In this document: positions 34,349-41,910 of the stretch, in pieces
Position numbering within the stretch: position 1 is the first letter of the stretch
Layout of the letters: the number at the start of each line of letters is the position of its first letter
Assembly: GCA_023429135.1 (NCBI GenBank)
Contig: JAEYWD010000028.1
Location: 62,001-126,000, forward strand
Reading direction: 5' to 3'
Origin: Bacteroidota bacterium
GTDB taxonomy: Bacteria; Bacteroidota; Bacteroidia; Bacteroidales; JAAUTT01
DNA: 64,000 nt
Program-made: the position numbers and the translations under genes
Notes under the pieces: model-generated
The model's input: only the letters and a program-made list of their open reading frames with translations
The model's database searches: none
Told to the model about the DNA's origin: nothing

Positions 34349-35541
34349 GCTCTTCCTGTAATTCCCTGATCCAAAGGGATTGAAATAAAAAAGGTGCTTC
34401 CCAGATTTAGTTCGGACTTAAGCCATACTCTACCTTTCATTAGCTCAACCAAACTTTTAACAATGGCTAACCCAACTCCGGTTCCACCCGAAATCCTGCT
34501 ATTTTCATTATTTATTTGGGTAAAATGCTCAAAAATATATTTCTGCTTATCAGGGGTTATCCCAATTCCGGTATCGGAAACAGAAATAATAAGTTCTTTA
34601 TCCTCAACTAAATTATACTCGATTTGAATTGAACCTTTTTTAGTAAATTTAAAAGCATTTGCAATTAAGTTCATTAAAATTTGTTTTAGTTTATTTTCAT
34701 CGGCAAATATTGAAAAACCGGACAAATTGCAATTCCCTTTGAGGATAAGTTGAATATCCTGCTTTTTGTTACGTAACTGGTATTCTTTAAAATAGCTTAT
34801 AATTTCGTTAAAAAGACGATCCAAATTGCTTTTGATAGGATTTAACCTCATCTGTCCTGTTTCAATTCTTGCAATATCTATCAGATTATTTATTACGTTA
34901 AGTAAATCATAACTATTCTGGATAATTATCCGGCAGTAATCTTCCAGTTTATTTTTTTTATCTGTCACCAATGGTAATAGCTCTGCAAATCCAAGTATCC
35001 CATTTAAAGGAGTCCTTATCTCATGATTCATATTTTGTAATATGGCTGTTTTAAGTTTATCACTCTCCTCAGCCTTCAAGCGAGCCTCCAATAACTCTTC
35101 ATTAATGCGCATCAGTTCTTCATTCTGAACCTCAATTTCTTCATTCTTCTCCTTAAGAGCTAAATTAGCCAATACCCGGTCTGTTATATCTCTTGAGATA
35201 CCGAAAATGCCAATCATATTTTTATTATCGTCATACCATGGCATTTTTACAGTTGACACCCAGGTATCCGGTTTATCTCCCCAGGTCTCTTTTTCTTCTT
35301 TCCGAATAGATTGACCGGTTTGCAGAATGGCTTTCTCGTCGTCGAAAGCCTGACGCGCATGTTCTTCAGTAAAAAAATCAAAATCAGTTTTTCCAATTAC
35401 CAAGGTTGGATCGTTAATTTGGAAGTAATTAGCCATTGCTTTATTAATTCTTACAAATCGGCTTTTTGTATCCTTAAAGTAAATATTATCGGTAGTATGC
35501 TCCATAAGGGCATTTATTTGCGCCCGTTCCTGGTCAAACAT
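34345..35541 (-). CDS. PAS-domain histidine kinase
   Basis: 398 residues: PAS domain (about 5-130, NIYFKDTKSRFVRINKAMANYFQ), coiled coil (132-170, IEVQNEELMRINEELLEARLKAEESDKLK region), HisKA with NMNHEIRTPLNGILGFAELL (His about 180) and HATPase_c (NLIANAFKFTK; DTGIGIT; GTGVGLAIVKSLV). No receiver or membrane domain. Convergent with and overlapping the FIST-associated kinase, closing the signalling island. Like its neighbours it has no cognate DNA-binding regulator nearby. Confidence 0.95.
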   Translation of the reverse strand: MFDQERAQINALMEHTTDNIYFKDTKSRFVRINKAMANYFQINDPTLVIGKTDFDFFTEEHARQAFDDEKAILQTGQSIRKEEKETWGDKPDTWVSTVKMPWYDDNKNMIGIFGISRDITDRVLANLALKEKNEEIEVQNEELMRINEELLEARLKAEESDKLKTAILQNMNHEIRTPLNGILGFAELLPLVTDKKNKLEDYCRIIIQNSYDLLNVINNLIDIARIETGQMRLNPIKSNLDRLFNEIISYFKEYQLRNKKQDIQLILKGNCNLSGFSIFADENKLKQILMNLIANAFKFTKKGSIQIEYNLVEDKELIISVSDTGIGITPDKQKYIFEHFTQINNENSRISGGTGVGLAIVKSLVELMKGRVWLKSELNLGSTFFISIPLDQGITGRA

Positions 35542-35943
35542 GATTATTTTGTGTGTGTTGGTAATTCATTATTTGGGTTTCCGGAATCTAAAAATTTCGA
35601 AAAATATTCTGCGAAAAATACAAAATTTAAAAACAGGATACCTCGAAAGGGAGAAATATTTGATTTGAATTTATAAATAGGAATAAATCAAGCTGGTACA
35701 CTCCAATTATTAAATGTATAAACATTAGCTTACTCAATTTCGTTTTGTCTCCCTTATATCAAGGCTGAGAAGGAAATCCGGATTAAGCAAATTATTACCC
35801 AAGCATACTTTTGTTTTTTAGTAAAACCCCTGTCAGCAGAAACAATAGCGTCTTTATGTCGAAATATTGTTTCCCAAAGACTCCCGCCGGAACGAGGTAA
35901 ATATTCTGAAAATTAGGATATCAGTTTAGAAAATAGCCTCAGA
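35542..35943. other. 402-bp intergenic region without recognised features
   Basis: AT-rich stretch between the start of the PAS kinase and the stop of the next minus-strand gene. No protein-like frame, no perfect promoter box and no strong terminator hairpin found on either strand. Confidence 0.5.
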
Positions 35944-36522
35944 TTATCCCGGAGACTGCCCTGCAAGGTTACGAATAATAAGGCAGAGCGAAAGACACAT
36001 TTGAAGGATGATAATTGCAGAAAAAAGGATATATTTGGTTTTATACCTTTTTACAAGGTAAGATCCTTTGTTTGCAATTATCAGAATAATTCCGCCAACA
36101 GCCCACAGAAATGAAAAAAGAAACCCTGACGAGTGATTATCTTTAAGCAGCAATAGTCCCTCTTCTGCCAGAAAATAAAGCGGAAAGTTTATTACAAGGA
36201 AGATGGCATAAATTCCCGATTTAATGAGCAATTGCCCGGTTTTTCTTCTGCCCTTTACTGTTAACAAATAATGAATAATGCCGATAAACGAACCACTTCC
36301 AAAAATCATTAATGTTACCGGATTTTCTGAAAGTCTGCCCGTTAATACAAAATAACCATATATTAAAACAAAAACCAGGGACAGTTGCATTAACAGATAC
36401 CGGCTTTTCGCCAAACGGTTCTTCGACCAGTCAGGGTTTTGCTGCCAGAATACCTTATTAAAACTATGATTTAGCAATACTCCTGTATTAAACAGGTAAA
36501 TCCAGAAAAGTAGTTGTACCAT
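35944..36522 (-). CDS. Uncharacterised multi-pass membrane protein
   Basis: 192 residues with about five hydrophobic helices (near 1-17, 45-62, 72-92, 98-118, 128-150, 160-182; the first may be a signal anchor). Loops are short and basic (KGRRKTGQ; VKRYKTKY). No family recognised. Lies 63 bp after the outer-membrane protein gene on the same strand, so it may be the last gene of the sigma-led operon. Confidence 0.65.
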   Translation of the reverse strand: MVQLLFWIYLFNTGVLLNHSFNKVFWQQNPDWSKNRLAKSRYLLMQLSLVFVLIYGYFVLTGRLSENPVTLMIFGSGSFIGIIHYLLTVKGRRKTGQLLIKSGIYAIFLVINFPLYFLAEEGLLLLKDNHSSGFLFSFLWAVGGIILIIANKGSYLVKRYKTKYILFSAIIILQMCLSLCLIIRNLAGQSPG

Positions 36523-36585
36523 TTTTAAGCTTTTTCTCTTAAGGATGTAAAAGCTTAAAAAGGCTGCAAAAAATCTTGAAGAAAA

Positions 36586-37674
36586 TTATTGAGGCTTTGG
36601 TAATTTGGGCGGTCGTCGTTTTTTTAGTTTTAGGCTTTCAGCTACCGGAATTGCCTTAAATCTGTAACCAATTCCAAAGTTAAAACTCCAGTAGGTATAA
36701 CTGTAATCCAAAAACAGATGATTATAAACCTTACTAATGCTATAGCTGTAATACGGCTTAACAAACAAATAGTAATCCTTCTTAAAATAATATAACATTT
36801 TGGCCTCAGCACTTCCGTTAAGGTGCACACGCGCAAGCGAATTATGTCTGGTGGTTTGAGGAGTTTGATTTTCATATTCCACCGTGTTTGCATAGTAAGT
36901 CGATGAGCTACCCAATAATATTGATGGAGAAATTCCTGCTCCAAAGCTTATGCCCATCTTTTTTATGGAAAATGCAACATTCAGCATAAAGGGTATTTCC
37001 AAAAATCTTAACTTATTATATACAAATGGCAGCGCGTCTGAAGTCCAGTCGTTTAAAAGGCCTGTTTGGACATTAAGGGCAATAGTATCAGCTACTGTAG
37101 CATTTTTGTAAAGGTCAGGTTTTTCGTTAAGGGTAGTTATTTTAACCGTTAGCGCTGGCCGGAGAGTTTTGTTTGCCAAACCTACCTCAAGGCCAAAGGC
37201 GCTGCCCCATAATTCATCAGAGGCTTCAGTTAACTCAGGCTTCCACTGCTGATAATTTTTATTTTTAAGACCAAAAGTATTTGAATGTTGCAGCGGACCA
37301 TAAAATGCACTTAAGTACCAATCATAAGGAAGAGACGATCTGCCCAAACGAATTGCAGGAATGTTATCGAAAATACTCCGGCGTTTTTTACCCGATTGTT
37401 CATTTTTATTTTGGTCTGTTATATTATTTGCTGATTCCGGTTCTTTATTCGGCATTATTATTTCAGGACAGCTCCTATACAAACCCGGAACAGGGCGTGG
37501 CTGGATTTTTGTACCTGGTTGTGTACGATACACCGTATCGTACACAACCACGGTATCGTAAGTAATTACCATTTTGGTGAATCGCTGAGGCTTGTGTTTT
37601 TGTGAAAAAACAGGAATACTGAGAAGCAATAGAAAGAAAAGAACAGATAGTTTTCCCAAATTTTTTGAAAGCAT
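36586..37674 (-). CDS. Outer-membrane beta-barrel protein (porin-family type), sigma-operon linked
   Basis: 362 residues. Signal peptide ending PVFSQ (about 24), then a periplasmic segment with VYDTV repeats (VITYDTVVVYDTVYRTQPG), a Lys/Pro-rich linker, and a predicted barrel of about 230 residues (SAFGLEVGLANKTLRPALTVKI, MLNVAFSIKKMGISFGAGISPSILLG, closing strand WSFNFGIGYRF). It starts inside the stop codon of the membrane-tethered sigma gene (TAATG), so it is translationally coupled to it. The VYDTV segment echoes the VTDTVV tail of the sigma protein; a periplasmic contact between the two is plausible. Confidence 0.75.
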   Translation of the reverse strand: MLSKNLGKLSVLFFLLLLSIPVFSQKHKPQRFTKMVITYDTVVVYDTVYRTQPGTKIQPRPVPGLYRSCPEIIMPNKEPESANNITDQNKNEQSGKKRRSIFDNIPAIRLGRSSLPYDWYLSAFYGPLQHSNTFGLKNKNYQQWKPELTEASDELWGSAFGLEVGLANKTLRPALTVKITTLNEKPDLYKNATVADTIALNVQTGLLNDWTSDALPFVYNKLRFLEIPFMLNVAFSIKKMGISFGAGISPSILLGSSSTYYANTVEYENQTPQTTRHNSLARVHLNGSAEAKMLYYFKKDYYLFVKPYYSYSISKVYNHLFLDYSYTYWSFNFGIGYRFKAIPVAESLKLKKRRPPKLPKPQ

Positions 37675-38672
37675 TATTGGTTAATAATAATTGTTTTTTT
37701 GACAGTTATGGTATGTCGGTGAACAACAGTGTCGGTAACAGTCGAATCTTTTTCCACAGGCAGAGATGTAGTTTTCCTTTTAATCCTTTCGGGTTCTTTG
37801 CTTTTTGCAGTTAAGGAGCTGTCGGAAGAATATGAGTCCATACTTACATTTGATTGTGGAATGTCTGAATTATATTTTTCGCTGGATAAATTAACTTCAT
37901 TTTCTTGTTTTTCGGATTTCTCCGGATAGAAAATAAATATTAAAATTCCCAAAAATATAACGTATCCTGTATATATGAAAATTTTGGGCATACTAAATTT
38001 CATTCCCCGGAAAGACGCTGGTGTTTTGTTAACTATTGATGACCATGTTTTTTCATGTTCGGAAGTCAGGAAGATACAATCCTTCTCTGATAAAGTGAGT
38101 AGAATACAAGAACTGTAGGAGGCGTATTTGCGTCGAAGTTTTTTATTTAAGAGGTCGCGGATCAGCTTTTTGGACTTAGCGAGGTTAGCCCTGCTCGATT
38201 TCTCTGTAATACCCATCTGTGCCGATATTTCTTTATGGCTGAATCCTTCCCGGTAATAGAGTATAAAAGTAATCTTAAAGGTATAGGGTAGTCTTTCAAC
38301 AATGTTATAAACATCGGTTGAGGTGAGATGATATTTATCCATCAGATCCACAACCGAAATTTCATTCGAAACATTATCTACAACATCATCAGGGCTTTGT
38401 ACATTCTCCGTATCAATATCCTGAAAGATCCTTTTTTTCCTAAGCCGCTCCAGCGCTGTATTTATGGTTATTCTTTTAATCCAGGCTTCGGGATTTTGTT
38501 GATCGCGACAACTTTCGAAATGTTGTATAACTTTTATAAAAGCGTCGTGAAAGATATCTTCGGCATCGGATGAGCTTAGTGCATAATACTTACATAACCT
38601 CATCATTTTAGGGGAATGTTCCGAGTATAGTTTCGAAAAAAGCTGGTTTTGGGTCGAACGGTTGCTGTCCAT
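37674..38672 (-). CDS. ECF sigma factor fused to a transmembrane helix and periplasmic tail
   Basis: 332 residues against about 190 for a usual ECF factor. Region 2 at about 12-80 (KLYSEHSPKMMRLCKYYAL, AEDIFHDAFIKVIQHFES, WIKRITINTALERLRKK), region 4 at about 122-176 (VERLPYTFKITFILYYREGFSHKEISAQMGITEKSSRANLAKSKKL is the HTH part), then about 50 residues, a membrane helix (231-249, IFIYTGYVIFLGILIFIFY) and a Ser/Glu-rich tail of 80 residues outside the membrane. In related operons the membrane part is normally a separate protein, so this looks like a sigma/anti-sigma-type fusion. Coupled by TAATG overlap to an outer-membrane protein gene. Confidence 0.9.
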   Translation of the reverse strand: MDSNRSTQNQLFSKLYSEHSPKMMRLCKYYALSSSDAEDIFHDAFIKVIQHFESCRDQQNPEAWIKRITINTALERLRKKRIFQDIDTENVQSPDDVVDNVSNEISVVDLMDKYHLTSTDVYNIVERLPYTFKITFILYYREGFSHKEISAQMGITEKSSRANLAKSKKLIRDLLNKKLRRKYASYSSCILLTLSEKDCIFLTSEHEKTWSSIVNKTPASFRGMKFSMPKIFIYTGYVIFLGILIFIFYPEKSEKQENEVNLSSEKYNSDIPQSNVSMDSYSSDSSLTAKSKEPERIKRKTTSLPVEKDSTVTDTVVHRHTITVKKTIIINQ

Positions 38673-38807
38673 AATAAAATTATAAAACGTTGTAAATTTA
38701 CTATAGATGATGAATGAGCAAAAGGCTGCAAAAAATTAGTCAAAATTAATTCATAACAAATATTTTATTTGCGGCCAGTTCTCCGATTAGGCTGTTTACT
38801 TCAAACT

Positions 38808-38860
38808 TTATTTCCTCTTAAACACGAACTTTCCTACCATTACCACATCTTTGGCAGGGT
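38808..38860 (-). pseudogene. 3'-end remnant of a second VIT-protein gene
   Basis: On the minus strand this stretch reads KDVVMVGKFVFKRK and stop, matching the last residues of the VIT protein at 21179 (KDVVMVGKFGFTKK). At DNA level 26 bases are identical (TTTCCTACCATTACCACATCTTTGGC on the plus strand, of which 20 suffice to identify it) and the flanks are partly conserved. Nothing else of the VIT gene remains. It lies downstream of the intact PsbP-like gene, in the same gene order as at 21-24.5 kb. The rest of the 300-bp gap 38673-38973 holds no gene. Confidence 0.8.
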
Positions 38861-38973
38861 AATAATCTTTAATTCTGAATTTATTGTTGGCGATTGATTA
38901 TTTCGGCTGTTTCATTTGCTTCAGGGCTATATGTTAGCGATTCCTGACTGGTTTTGTCCTGATTGGTTTATTA

Positions 38974-39573
38974 CTACTTACTATCGGCATTATCCAATAA
39001 CCTGAAACTGTCCATTATTTTTTCAGCAGTTTTGCGGTGTTTCTCAAATTCTTTCTCTTTGCAGGTGAGGGTAAGAACATAGGCGTTGTTTTTCTTTACC
39101 CAGTAATATTGTACAAATTCAAGTTTATAGCCATTTGTTATACCAGTATAGTTTAACTTATGGAATTCGTTTCCATCACTGAAAAATCTTTCACTTTCAG
39201 TAATTTCCACATGGGTTAAAACATCGTGAATTTGTTTTTCCGAAAGCTCAACATATTTATCGAGGTCGATAATACGACCGGTTAAATCCTGCACTGAAAG
39301 GTTGATATTTTCGCGAAAGGGCTCCTGCGATTCGTCCGATTGGGAGAAAAGAACAAAACCTCGTTTGTCTTCTGGTTTATTCAGGCTCCATGTCAAGGGG
39401 TATTGAATGGAATATTCCTTTTCTTCAAATTGTTTCCAGTTTTTCCAAAGAGGGATGGGGAGTCTTTTAAACGATTTACCCTGAGCCCTGGTGTCGATAA
39501 CGTGCATAGTGGTAACCGCTAACACAAATTGTCTGGTTCCGCCGGTAGTGAAATTGCAGCTCAATAACTTCAT
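38974..39573 (-). CDS. PsbP/DUF1795-like protein
   Basis: 199 residues. The core (FEEKEYSIQYPLTWSLNKPEDKRGFVLFSQ ... NINLSVQDLTG ... FVQYYWVKKNNAYVLTLTCKEKEFEKHRKTAEKIMDSFRL) has the strand-helix order of the PsbP/DcrB/DUF1795 fold, found in periplasmic lipoproteins and some type VI chaperones. The N-terminus (about 1-35) is not a clean signal peptide, so the true start or export is uncertain. A broken copy lies at 24299-24548 upstream of the VIT gene. The role is unknown; the original pairing with a VIT protein suggests a secreted partner. Confidence 0.75.
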   Translation of the reverse strand: MKLLSCNFTTGGTRQFVLAVTTMHVIDTRAQGKSFKRLPIPLWKNWKQFEEKEYSIQYPLTWSLNKPEDKRGFVLFSQSDESQEPFRENINLSVQDLTGRIIDLDKYVELSEKQIHDVLTHVEITESERFFSDGNEFHKLNYTGITNGYKLEFVQYYWVKKNNAYVLTLTCKEKEFEKHRKTAEKIMDSFRLLDNADSK

Positions 39574-39746
39574 AACGTCTTAGGTTTTAGACCTGATACG
39601 AGAGAAGATGCGAAGAGGTTATGGTTGGGAGGGGTATTTTTTAAAGCAATAATGTTTTGTTTTGTGGAAGGTATAATTGAAAGCAATATCCGTATAGCTA
39701 CCTCCCTTTTGCAAAAGCTATTTACAAATTCTATTTGCCTTCCTTC

Positions 39747-39776
39747 TTGAATAATTAATATTTTCCATTAGGTTTG
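39747..39776 (+). promoter_or_regulatory. Promoter of the second PUL sigma factor
   Basis: TTG (39747-39749), 19 bases, TAGGTTTG (39769-39776): a full match to the Bacteroidota primary promoter, 24 bp before the sigma ATG. Gives a leader of roughly 17 nt. Confidence 0.7.
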
Positions 39777-39799
39777 CATTAGCTGTTAATTTATACAGT

Positions 39800-40399
39800 A
39801 TGAATGTGGATGATACAAAAATACTGGCAAAAAACCTAAGAAGCGGAAATGAACAAGCTTTTGTTTCTTTGTTTAAAACTTATTTTCCACGTCTCTGTCG
39901 TTTTGCTTCGGTTTATATTCCCAACAAAAATGATGCTCAGGATATTGCTCAGGGAGTTTTTATAAAGCTTTGGGAAGCGCGGAATCTGATCCGGGAGGAC
40001 ACGTCCATTCCTGCGTATTTGCTTACCATCACCAAAAACAGTTGTCTCGATTATTTAAAACACCAGCAAATTGAAATAAAATATCACCAAAAAGTACTTC
40101 AACAGCAATCCGAAACCGAATTAAACTATAACTCGCTGAATCGCCTGGATGTTGACCTCATGGATTATGAAGAAATAAACGGAATTATTGAACGAACCAT
40201 GGAGAATCTGTCTCCCCAGTGCAAACAGGTATTTAAAATGAGCCGCTATGGCAATTTTACGAATTCCGAAATCTCTGAAAAATTAGGAATCTCACAAAAA
40301 GCTGTTGAAGCAAATATTACCCGTGCCCTGAAAATTTTCCGGTCGGAACTTAAAGATTACCTTTCTTTGCTTATCCTCCTCAATATCCCTTTAAACTGA
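39800..40399 (+). CDS. ECF RNA polymerase sigma factor (Bacteroidota PUL type)
   Basis: 199 residues. Region 2 (AFVSLFKTYFPRLCRFASVYIPNKNDAQDIAQGVFIKLWEARN, split here by eye at about 18-62) and region 4 (NLSPQCKQVFKMSRYGNFTNSEISEKLGISQKAVEANITRALK, about 130-172) with a hydrophobic C-terminal end. Drives the SusC/SusD locus downstream under control of the FecR protein. Unusually, 240-270 bp carrying a palindromic repeat separate it from its fecR partner, where a short gap is the rule. Confidence 0.94.
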   Translation: MNVDDTKILAKNLRSGNEQAFVSLFKTYFPRLCRFASVYIPNKNDAQDIAQGVFIKLWEARNLIREDTSIPAYLLTITKNSCLDYLKHQQIEIKYHQKVLQQQSETELNYNSLNRLDVDLMDYEEINGIIERTMENLSPQCKQVFKMSRYGNFTNSEISEKLGISQKAVEANITRALKIFRSELKDYLSLLILLNIPLN

Positions 40400-40436
40400 T
40401 ATTAATTTTTTTTTGGGGTTTTTAAGAAATAGTTTT

Positions 40437-40566
40437 GTCCACAGCCCTCAGACCACAGACGACAGCTAATAGCCAGATATGTTAAAAAAGACATGTTTTG
40501 GCTATCGACTATCGTCTATGGACTAAACTGTATTGGCTGTGGACCGTTGACCGTGGTCTGTCGACC
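40437..40566. repeat. Nested palindromic intergenic repeat
   Basis: Outer arms GTCCACAGCC (40437-40446) and GGCTGTGGAC (40535-40544) are perfect complements. Inner 22-base arms (40453-40474 with 40500-40521) match at about 17 positions, and CAGACCAC (40449-40456) can pair instead with GTGGTCTG (40553-40560). The element ends in GGTCTGTCGACC, which recurs at 57767-57778. It sits between sigma and fecR genes and contains no frame of note. Looks like a non-coding miniature palindrome that could fold into a long hairpin in the sigma-fecR message. Confidence 0.75.
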
Positions 40567-40666
40567 CGCTGTTATGTCTATTAACGAAACGCTTGCTTCA
40601 ATTAATTTTTCTTCTCTCATATAGGGTTGTACTCTTGTGAATCGTATTACCAATGAATACAAACTT

Positions 40667-41659
40667 ATGAAAGAAGAAACACTTATCAGATTCATTCAGG
40701 GAGAGGCTTCTCCGGATGAAAAAAAAGCCGTACTTGCCTGGATTGCGGATTCCTCAGAAAACAAGGAAGAATATTATAAATTGAAGAACCTGTGGGCGCT
40801 TGTTTGCGAAAATAGTACTACCGATGAGGCAAGGGAAGAAGATATTCAAATTTTTGTAAAGAATCTCCGGGCAGAAAAAACTAAAAAAGTTAAATCAGTT
40901 ATATTTAAAGTTACCAGGTATGCCGCGGTTTTCGCCCTGGCATTTCTGGCCGGAAGTTTCCTGGTAAAACATTCCGACTCCAGCTCCCAAGCAGAGAGGT
41001 TCAACGAAATTTATGTGCCGGCTGGCCAAATGGCACAATTAAAGTTATCGGACGGAACACAGGTGTATATTAATTCCTGTTCCAGCTTGAAGTATCCCGC
41101 CAATTTTGAACCGAACCAGCGAAAAGTACAGTTAACCGGTGAAGCATATTTTGAAGTTTCTAAAGATGCAAAAGCCCCCTTTATAGTCCAAACACAAAAA
41201 CATGCTGTGAAAGTTCTGGGAACCAGCTTCAATGTTATGGCTTATCCTCAAAACGGATCTTTTGCGGCAACACTTGTAGAAGGCAAAATATCAATGACAG
41301 ATAATGCTGGTAATGAACTTGCCAGAATAAAACCCGGAGAACAATTTTCAATCGACAGCATATCGGGCAAATTCCTTATAAAAGATGTAAAAACAACTCT
41401 TTTCACTTCATGGAAGGATGGTCTGTACCAGTTTGATCATAAGCCTCTTAAAGATCTGGCCGCTTATCTTGAAAGAATATTTGCGGTAAAAATCAATATC
41501 CGGAATCGGGAAATAGAGAATTTCAGATTTACTGGTACCATTTCCAGAAATGTACCATTTGAACAGATCATCAAAATTATCCAGATTTCGTCGCCTATCC
41601 GGTACGAACTGAAGGAAAGTCACGGAACAATTACAGAAGCTAACTTATATATGAAATAA
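40667..41659 (+). CDS. FecR-family anti-sigma factor
   Basis: 330 residues from the ATG at 40667; a GTG at 40637 adds ten residues that do not fit the family start. Cytoplasmic anti-sigma helices (MKEETLIRFIQGEASPDEK and on, about 1-75), membrane helix (about 85-103, YAAVFALAFLAGSFLV), FecR domain (VPAGQMAQLKLSDGTQVYINSCSSLKY; GEAYFEVSKDAKAPFIVQT) and C-terminal DUF4974 (LKDLAAYLERIFAVKINIRNREIENFRFTG, about 255-290). Transmits the signal from the STN domain of the following SusC to the sigma factor. Confidence 0.94.
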   Translation: MKEETLIRFIQGEASPDEKKAVLAWIADSSENKEEYYKLKNLWALVCENSTTDEAREEDIQIFVKNLRAEKTKKVKSVIFKVTRYAAVFALAFLAGSFLVKHSDSSSQAERFNEIYVPAGQMAQLKLSDGTQVYINSCSSLKYPANFEPNQRKVQLTGEAYFEVSKDAKAPFIVQTQKHAVKVLGTSFNVMAYPQNGSFAATLVEGKISMTDNAGNELARIKPGEQFSIDSISGKFLIKDVKTTLFTSWKDGLYQFDHKPLKDLAAYLERIFAVKINIRNREIENFRFTGTISRNVPFEQIIKIIQISSPIRYELKESHGTITEANLYMK

Positions 41660-41799
41660 AAGTAAGGTTATTTAAGAAATATGAAAGACAGAGGTTTGAG
41701 TATTAAAGATACTTAACTGTCCGGAATTTCTGAAACTGAAGATTATGAGCCTTACACCCTAAAAAGGAAAGGAGGTAAAAAGAAAGAAACTAACGAAAA

Positions 41800-41836
41800 C
41801 AAAAAGAAAGGCAACAAAAGTCGCGATTTTGTTGCC
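41800..41836 (-). terminator. Minus-strand intrinsic terminator inside the susC leader region
   Basis: Perfect ten-base stem (41836-41827 with 41819-41810, GGCAACAAAA arms) followed on the minus strand by CTTTCTTTTTG. The T tract is opposite to all neighbouring genes, as at 12288-12321. Confidence 0.7.
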
Positions 41837-41897
41837 CTGTAAGTTAACATTTTAATCCCGGAACATGTGGATACGTAACGGGTATGTCAAATCTTTA
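41800..41897 (-). ncRNA. Candidate antisense RNA to the susC leader (DonS-like), second locus
   Basis: On the minus strand a TAGTTTTG box (41910-41903) is followed about 70-100 nt later by the terminator at 41836-41800; the product would be about 97 nt and complementary to the SusC 5' leader. A TTG (41935-41933) lies 22 bases upstream of the box, slightly longer than the ideal spacing. Box position relative to the SusC ATG, RNA length and terminator placement match the candidate at 12215-12321, although the sequences differ. Existence of the RNA is inferred. Confidence 0.5.
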
Positions 41898-41902
41898 CAA
41901 AA

Positions 41903-41910
41903 CAAAACTA
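41903..41910 (-). promoter_or_regulatory. TAGTTTTG -7 box on the strand opposite the susC start
   Basis: Perfect TAnnTTTG on the minus strand; its first T is the complement of the A of the ATG at 41910, exactly as at 12202. Sense-strand reading is CAAAACTATGAAAAAA, against CAAATATATGAAAAAA in the first locus. Confidence 0.45.

Noticed and set aside
40437..40566. Insertion-sequence ends
   Set aside because: No transposase gene, no target-site duplication seen, and arms are nested rather than terminal.
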